Source of the DNA: Thermoanaerobaculia bacterium
Lineage (GTDB): Bacteria > Acidobacteriota > Thermoanaerobaculia > Multivoradales > UBA5704
Assembly: GCA_025937035.1 (NCBI GenBank)
Contig: JAICSG010000040.1
Span: 1 to 13,366, forward strand
Length of the DNA stretch: 13,366 nucleotides
Direction: 5' to 3'
Shown here: one piece after another, positions 7,201 through 12,200 of the stretch
How positions within the stretch are numbered: position 1 is the stretch's first letter
Layout of the letters: each line of letters begins with the position of its first letter
Notes under the pieces: model-generated
The model's database searches: none
What the model was told of the DNA's origin: nothing
What the model saw: only the letters and a program-made list of their open reading frames with translations
Made by a program: the position numbers and the translations under genes

Positions 7201-9275
7201 TCGAAGCCGCGGAGCGGGAGCTCGACACCTGGGCCGCTCCACCGGTGCCGGCCCTGCCGCCGCGGGGCGAGAAGATCAAGGACGAGCTGGCCAAGGTCGA
7301 ATTCAAGCTCAGCGAGCCGGGGGTGCGCCGCGGCGGCCTGGAGAACGGGGCTCTCGCGCTCGGCCGGCCCGCCTTCGACGAGCGGCTGCTCGAAGCGTAC
7401 CGTTCGCGTTCGACCTGGCGGGACTTCTCGCCGGAGCCGGTGCCGCTCGCGGCGCTCGGCCGCCTGCTGGAGTCGCTGTTGCGGGTCCGGCCGGAGGGGG
7501 AGCCGCTGCGGATCGCCCGCTACGACTCGCCGGGAGGGCTGTATCCTGTCCAGGTTTACCTCCACGTCCAGGCCGGCCGGGTCGAGGGAGCAGAGGGGGG
7601 GCTCTACTACTACCACCCCGGTGAGCACACCCTGGTGCTACGGGCCGCCGGCGTGGAGCTCGGAGCGCACGCCCACCTCCCGGTCAACCAGGCGGTGGCG
7701 GAGAGGGCCGCCTTTACGCTCCTGATGGTCGGCCGGCTCGGCGCCGTGGCCCCGGCCCATGGCGGACGCGCTCTCGATCTGGCTCTGATCGAGGCGGGCA
7801 GCATGGGGCAGCTCCTCATGGGGAGCGCTCCGGCCACCGGCCTCGGCCTCTGCCCGCTGAGCACGTTCGACTTCGGCCGCATCGCTCCGCACCTGGGGCT
7901 GGAGGACGGGGACGAGCTGCTCCACAGCTTCCTCGGCGGGCTCCGGGCCCGGCCGGCGGCCGCCGCGGCGGGCGGCGACTCTGCCGCGCCGGGCAGCCAG
8001 GCTCCGGCGGGCGCCGAGACCTTGTCCGAAGGAGCCTTCCTGCCGCCCGCGCGCCGGGACTGGCGGGTCGAGCTCGACGCCAGCGGGCGCGAGGCGCTAC
8101 GCGCCAGCGAGCCCGGCCTGCGGCGGATCTCCGCGGGGGACTCCTGCATCGCCCTGGCACCTCCGGTCTCCGGGGAAGCGCGGCGTGACGCCAGCCGGCG
8201 GGAGCTCGCCGGCCGTCCCGTTCCGTTCGGCTCTCTCGGACGCCTCCTGAGCGTCCTGCTCGGCATCAAGACGCCGGAATGGCCGCTGGCCAAGTATCGC
8301 TACCCTTCAGGGGGAGCGCTCTATCCGGTCCAGGTCTACCTGGCTGCCGGTCCGGACGCGGTCGAGGGACTCGCGGAAGGGGCGTACTACTACCATCCCC
8401 GCAGGCACTGTCTCATTCCGGTGAGACCCGGCCCGATCGGCGGGGCGACGGGCCTCTCCCTCTTTCTGGTGGGCCAGCTCGACGCCGTGCAGCCGATCTA
8501 TGGCGAGTGGGCTCTCGACTTCTGCTTCCTGGAAGCCGGGTACATGAGCCACCTCCTGGCCGGGAACGGTCCGCGCCACGGCATCGGCCTGACCCCCGCG
8601 GAGGGGCTCGATCCGGAGCTGCTGGCGCCCCTTCTCGACCTGGGGCCGGGACACGTCGTACTGCACGCGCTGGCGGGCGGAGCCGTGGCGCAGGAGGACG
8701 AGGTGGACGGCGCGGAGGCTCCGGGGAGCGGTGAGGAGGAACGGACGGTGTCCGCGGCCGATTTCGAGGACGAGCTCAAGGCGTGCTTGCGCCGGAAGCT
8801 GCCCAACCACATGGTCCCGGCCACCTTCGTATTCCTCGAGGCGATGCCGCTGACGGCGAACGGGAAGATCAACCGCAAGGCGCTCCCGACGCCGGACTCC
8901 GAGCGGCGGGACGACGTGGCACCGCCCAGCAGCGACCTCGAGCGGAAGATCGCCGGGATGCTCGCAGAGGTGCTGCGGATCGAGAACGTGGGCCGCGATC
9001 AGAATTTCTTCGAGCTCGGCGGCAACTCGATTCAGATGGTGCAGTTCTACCGCAAGCTCCAGCCGGTGGTCAATGTGAAGCTGACGGTCGTCGATGTGTT
9101 CAACCATCCCACGGTGGCGTCTCTCGCCGAGCTCCTGGCTCGCGGTGGACAGGACGAGGAACAGATCCTGGCCGAGGCGGAGAGCCGTGCCGCCGGCAAG
9201 CGGGAGGGGCGCGGGCGTCTGAGCCGGCAGCTCGAAAAGAAGAAGCAGCGGCGCGGAATGGATGAGGTGTCATGA
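4236..9275 (+). CDS. NRPS module Cy-A(Ox1-Ox2)-PCP, thiazole-forming
   Basis: A complete 1679-aa single-module NRPS. A short charged helical N-terminus (MSELQNRMKDLTPDQLRAL) may dock to the upstream ACP. Domains by residue: heterocyclisation (Cy) 48-~489, adenylation (A) ~528-972 and 1509-~1554, two oxidase domains inserted in the A domain ~1012-1236 and ~1276-1485, PCP ~1568-1635, and a Lys/Arg/Glu-rich C-terminal tail. Known chemistry: Cy condenses the upstream acyl chain with Cys (or Ser/Thr) and cyclises it to an azoline, and the FMN-dependent Ox makes the azole. Epothilone and myxothiazol synthetases have Ox embedded in A, but with a single copy. The 536-residue insertion here is about twice that. 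Start ATG 4236 was chosen for its spacing to the Shine-Dalgarno. The stop overlaps the next gene's ATG (ATGA). Confidence 0.96.
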   Translation: MSELQNRMKDLTPDQLRALAQRLKGRKGAPPREEPSLPVLVHAPEERFEPFPLTDVQQAYWVGRRGIFELGNVSTHGYSEWPMVDLDLDRITRALRRLIGRHEMLRAVILPDGQNQRILPEVPPYEVAVLDLRGLPEPEVRAKLAAVREELSHQVLPEDRWPLFDIRATLLDEGRAVVHVSFDTLIGDLWSLLRMIDELRQLYLDPEREMPPIDVSFRDYIVAQKAFEKTEAYRRSERYWQERLRDIPPGPELPVDENPAALTHAHFARRFAQLDAPRWRRLRGLAAGYGLTPSGLLLTAYATVLSLWSKSPRFSLNITNFNRLPIHPHVQRVIGDFISLTFLSVDFSQPMSFEQRAQEIQKQLWKNLEHGHISGIKLMRELARLEGRAPRAMMPVVFTSMLIDQQQDAAENDGAGQEQARAAGAAAEDDRPGGAAYGITQTPQVWLDHQVMEDNGRLVFNWDAVAGLFPPGLFDEMFDAYLRLLDRLLDEEGWTRGGRRWLIEHQLRERAWTNETAAPVPQALAQQLFEEQARMRPDAPAVISAGRSLTYGELDRLSNQLAHRLRRMGARPDRLVAVVMEKGWQQVVAVLGILKAGGAYLPVPADLPRDRWWYLLSHGEVSVAITQAHLAAELEWPAGVRRVLVEDAADAPGDPLEAVQGPENLAYVLFTSGSTGLPKGAMIEHRNVVNRMVDVRGRFGIGPEDRAFGITALHHDLSVFDLFGVLGSGGALVLPEPSGVRDPSHWIDCMAREGVTLWNSVPALLEMLAEELEHRRETSRPSQLSLRATFLAGDWIPVSLPDRMRGLVDGLQFFALGGPTETTVWDICYPVGAVDPSWRSIPYGRPMTNTRYHVLSEALEPCPTWVPGELCIAGEGVARGYWRDADKTSAAFIPDPGTGERLYRSGDLGRYLPDGTIEFMGRKDFQVKIQGHRIELGEIESVLAQHPAVRLPVVTVVGAERSRRRLVAYVVPASGISVAAGAVASRAALEAAERELDTWAAPPVPALPPRGEKIKDELAKVEFKLSEPGVRRGGLENGALALGRPAFDERLLEAYRSRSTWRDFSPEPVPLAALGRLLESLLRVRPEGEPLRIARYDSPGGLYPVQVYLHVQAGRVEGAEGGLYYYHPGEHTLVLRAAGVELGAHAHLPVNQAVAERAAFTLLMVGRLGAVAPAHGGRALDLALIEAGSMGQLLMGSAPATGLGLCPLSTFDFGRIAPHLGLEDGDELLHSFLGGLRARPAAAAAGGDSAAPGSQAPAGAETLSEGAFLPPARRDWRVELDASGREALRASEPGLRRISAGDSCIALAPPVSGEARRDASRRELAGRPVPFGSLGRLLSVLLGIKTPEWPLAKYRYPSGGALYPVQVYLAAGPDAVEGLAEGAYYYHPRRHCLIPVRPGPIGGATGLSLFLVGQLDAVQPIYGEWALDFCFLEAGYMSHLLAGNGPRHGIGLTPAEGLDPELLAPLLDLGPGHVVLHALAGGAVAQEDEVDGAEAPGSGEEERTVSAADFEDELKACLRRKLPNHMVPATFVFLEAMPLTANGKINRKALPTPDSERRDDVAPPSSDLERKIAGMLAEVLRIENVGRDQNFFELGGNSIQMVQFYRKLQPVVNVKLTVVDVFNHPTVASLAELLARGGQDEEQILAEAESRAAGKREGRGRLSRQLEKKKQRRGMDEVS
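4377..5702 (+). other. Heterocyclisation (Cy) domain
   Basis: It opens with FPLTDVQQAYWVGR. The Cy signature DxxxxDxxS, which replaces the HHxxxDG of ordinary condensation domains, is intact: DTLIGDLWS (Asp codons 4782-4784 and 4797-4799, Ser 4806-4808). Later Cy blocks VVFTSML (5421-5441) and YGITQTPQVWLDHQV (from 5544) are present. It catalyses amide formation and then cyclodehydration to thiazoline or oxazoline. A 34-residue Gln/Glu/Asp/Ala-rich linker (5442-5543) separates the last two blocks. Confidence 0.95.
7269..7944 (+). other. Oxidase domain 1 (Ox1), nitroreductase / SagB-McbC-like
   Basis: It starts at a typical Ox N-terminus (EFKLSEPGVR). The FMN-phosphate-type motif RSTWRDF (7407-7427, residues 1058-1064) matches the family pattern R-x-S/T-x-R-x-F. 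The hallmark blocks GGLYPVQVYL (7533-7562) and LYYYHPGEH (from 7602) follow. Where Ox domains usually have P-x-YG, with a Tyr thought to be catalytic in this family, Ox1 has PAHG (His codon 7758-7760). Then come LIEAGSMGQLLM and GLGLCPL. The role is FMN-dependent dehydrogenation of thiazoline to thiazole, unless the Tyr loss has made it a structural partner. Confidence 0.88.
8061..8690 (+). other. Oxidase domain 2 (Ox2), tandem copy
   Basis: A second domain of the same family. Its LYP and YYYHP blocks lie exactly 780 bases (260 residues) after those of Ox1: GGALYPVQVYL (8310-8342) and AYYYHPRRH (from 8382). It keeps the Tyr in PIYG (8499-8501, residue 1422) and LEAGYMSHLL. Its FMN-phosphate region reads RDASRRE (8184-8204) where R-x-S-Y-R-x-F is expected, so it looks degenerate. 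The copies are clearly diverged at both DNA and protein level, so this is an old duplication or separate acquisition, not an assembly duplicate. Confidence 0.87.
8937..9140 (+). other. Peptidyl carrier protein (PCP) domain
   Basis: FFELGGNSIQM carries the phosphopantetheine Ser (codon 9027-9029, residue 1598). It tethers the activated amino acid and then the acyl-azol(in)e. It is followed by a ~45-residue tail to the stop. Confidence 0.94.
9145..9272 (+). other. Charged C-terminal tail of the NRPS, probable docking segment
   Basis: About 42 residues rich in Glu and Ala, then Lys and Arg (for example SRQLEKKKQRR). Helical basic tails of this kind are common at the ends of hybrid-synthase proteins. 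Here it would meet the short N-terminus before the KS of the next protein (MKESIDSDNGGG, only 12 residues). A docking role is inferred, not shown. Confidence 0.45.
9264..9274 (+). promoter_or_regulatory. Overlapping stop/start (ATGA) with weak RBS for the hybrid gene
   Basis: GAGG (9264-9267) precedes ATG 9272 by 4 bases. The ATG shares ATGA with the upstream TGA (9273-9275), a classic arrangement for translational re-initiation between genes of one operon. Confidence 0.65.
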
Positions 9276-12200
9276 AGGAGAGCATCGACTCCGACAACGG
9301 TGGAGGGCTCCGGATCGCGGTCGTCGGCATGGCGGGCCGCTTTCCCGGAGCTAGCGATCTGGACGAGCTCTGGCGGAATCTGCGGGACGGGAAGGAAGCG
9401 GTCCGCCAGCTCAGCGACGAGGAGCTCCTGGCGGCCGGGGTTGACCCCGCGCGCCTGCAGGATCCCGCGTTCGTCAAGGCCGGAGCGATCCTCGACGGGA
9501 TCGAGAGCTTCGACGCTCATTTCTTCGGGTTCAGCCCGCGCGAGGCCGAGATCCTGGACCCCCAGCACCGGCTCTTCCTGGAGTGCGTCTGGGAGGCGCT
9601 GGAGACCGCCGGCTGCGATCCGGAGAAGTTCCGCGGGCCGATCGGCCTGTTCGGCGGCGCGAGCCTCAGCGGCTATCTGGTCAACGCCTACGCGGCCAGC
9701 CGCCATGCCTCGCCGTTCCAGATCCTCCTGGCCAACGACAAGGACTACCTGACCACCCGGGTCTCCTACAAGCTGAACCTGCAGGGACCGAGCCTCACGG
9801 TGCAGACCGCCTGCTCGACCTCGCTCGTGGCGGTCCACCTGGCCTGCCAGAGCCTGCTGAGCGGCGACTGCGACCTGGCGATCGCCGGCGGGGTCGCGGT
9901 GAAGATTCCGCAGGGGCAGGGGTACTTCCATTTCCCGGGCGAGCCTTTCTCGCCCGACGGGCACACCCGCGCCTTTTCCTCCCGGGGACAGGGGACCGTG
10001 TTCGGCGGCGGCGTGGGCGCGGTGGTGCTCAAGCGCCTGGACGACGCGCTCGAGGACGGCGACTGCATCCGCGCCGTGATCCGGGGGACGGCCGTGAACA
10101 ACGACGGCCTGCTTCGGGTCGGCTACACCGCCCCCCGCGCCGAAGGGCAGGCCAAGGTCATCCTGGACGCCCTCGACACGGCGGAGGTCGAGCCCGAGGA
10201 GATCACCTACATCGAGGCGCACGGCACCGGGACCGCTCTCGGCGATCCCATCGAGATCTCGGCCCTGAGCCGCGTGTTCAAGGCCCGGACCTCGCGCAAG
10301 GGGTTCTGCGCCATCGGCTCGGTGAAGACCAACGTGGGGCACCTGGAGACCGCCGCGGGGGTCGTCGGCCTGATCAAGACGATCCTCGCCCTCGAGCACG
10401 GCCAGATCCCGCCCAGCCTCCACTTCGACGAGCCCAATCCGGAGATCGACTTCGAGAGCAGCCCGTTCTTCGTCAACACCGCCCTGCGGGACTGGCCGGT
10501 GAACGGCACCCCCCGGTGCGCGGGAGTGAGCTCTTTCGGGATCGGCGGGACGAACGCCCATGTCGTCCTCGAAGAGGCCCCCGGGCGCGAGCCCGCTTCC
10601 CCCTCGCGGCCGGCCCATCTCCTGCTCGTCTCGGCGAAGACCCGGTCCGCCCTGGACGCCGCCACGGTGCGCCTGGCGCAGCATCTCGAAGCGCACCCCG
10701 AGCTCGGCCTCGCCGATGTCGTCTATACCCTCCAGGTCGGGCGGCGCGCCTTCGGCCACCGTCGTGCCGTGGTCTGCCGTGACCGGGAGGACGCGGTCGC
10801 GGCCCTCCGGGATCTCCGGCCGGAGCGGGTGCTCAGCGCTCATCCGGAAGCGGGGCCGCGGACCGTGGCATTTCTGTTCCCCGGGGGCGGAGCCCAGTAC
10901 GTGGGCATGGGGCGCGAGCTCTATGACAGAGAGACCGTGTTCCGCCGCGAGGTGGATCGCTGCGCCGAGCTCCTGCGCGCGCCGCTGGGCCTCGATCTGC
11001 GAGCGCTGCTCTATCCGCCCGCTGATCAAGCGGGGGCCGCGTCGCTGCGCCTCGCCGATATCGAGATCATGCTGCCCGCCCTGTTCACGGTGGAGCACGC
11101 GCTGGCCCGGCTCTGCATGTCCTGGGGAATCCAGCCGGACGCGATGCTCGGACACAGCCTCGGCGAATATGTGGCCGCCTGCCTGGCGGAGACCTTCGAT
11201 CTTCCGGGAGCGCTGGCCGTGGTGACGGCCCGTGGGCGGATGATGGCGAGCGTCCCGCGCGGCGCCATGCTCTCGGTATCGCTCGGCGAAGAGGCCGCTC
11301 CCCCGCTGCTCGATGAGGATGTCTCGCTGGCGTCAGTCAATGGGCCCGCCAACTTCACCCTCGCTGGGACGCTGGACGGGATCGAGCGCGTCCGGCGCCG
11401 TCTCGCGACGGATGGGGTCGAGGTCCGCACGCTGACCATCTCCCACGCCTCCCATTCGGCGATGATGGATCCAATCCTCGATCGTTTCGCCACCGAGGTG
11501 GCCCGGGTGAAGCTGAGCGCTCCGCGCATTCCGTTTCTGTCTAATATCACGGGTACATGGATCCGCGCTTCGGAGGCGACAGATCCCTACTACTGGGCGC
11601 GCCACCTACGGCAGACGGTCCGCTTCTCCGCGGGAGTCGACGAGTTGCTCCGGGAGCCCAAGCGGATGCTGCTGGAGGTGGGACCCGGAAACACGCTGAG
11701 CACTCTGGCACGGCGGCAGCAAGGCTGGAAGGGAGGCCGGATCGCCCTGCCGACGCTGCGCCATCCGCGCGAGGAGAGGTCCGACGTCGCCTTTCTCCTG
11801 GAGACTCTGGGCCGGCTCTGGCTGGGCGGGGGCGAGATCGATTGGCAGGGGCTTCACGCCGGCGAGGATCGCCGGCGGGTCGTGCTCCCCACCTATCCGT
11901 TCGAGCGCCAGCGCTACTGGCTCGAAGCGCCCGTCGGGCGCTTCGGGAGCCCGCCGCCTTCCGCGCAAGCCGCCGCCGGGGAGCCGGCGACGGCCGAGGA
12001 GCCGGCGGCGCTCCATGCCCGGCCGGAGCTGTCCGATGACTACGTCGCGCCGCGGGAGGGGGTCGAGCAGGGGGTCGCCGCTCTCTGGCAGGATCTCCTC
12101 GGGCTCGACCGGATCGGCCGCCACGACAACTTCTTCGAGCTCGGCGGGGACTCCCTCCTGGGCACGCGGATGATGTCGGGCGTCCTCAGGCTCTGGGAGG

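Larger units (their letters stand above)
5817..8898 (+). other. Adenylation domain, split by a 536-residue insertion; probable Cys
   Basis: Core motifs seen: A2-like LTYGELDRLS, A3 LFTSGSTGLPKG (6240-6275), A5 GGPTETT, A8 in GRKDFQVKIQGHRIELGEIE (from 6996), then A9 LPNHMVP (8799-8819) and A10 NGKINRKAL (from 8859). The segment between A8 and A9 (7152-8759) is the inserted oxidase pair. Binding-pocket residues read by hand from the motifs are D716, L717, F720, N759, F790, A792, L816, V824, W825, K1544. The resulting DLFNFALVWK resembles the Cys code DLYNLSLIWK in six of ten positions, with mostly conservative changes. With Cy and Ox beside it, Cys is the best call. Ser or Thr is less likely, and the code alone does not exclude a small residue such as Ala. 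Confidence 0.85.

Noticed and set aside
3750..7628. Very long antisense open frame (1292 codons) opposite the PKS/NRPS junction
   Set aside because: It runs opposite well-supported catalytic domains, shows no recognisable motif and is rich in Arg, Pro, Gly, His. High GC with G/C in third positions removes stop codons on the other strand.
9047..11155. Antisense open frame of 702 codons opposite the KS-AT region
   Set aside because: Same GC artefact. The + strand has the full KS triad and AT serine here.
11526..11570. Short patch of less GC-rich codons (tct aat ... ggt aca) in the second AT
   Set aside because: It encodes the conserved FLSNITGTW block in frame and is too short to suggest transfer or recombination.
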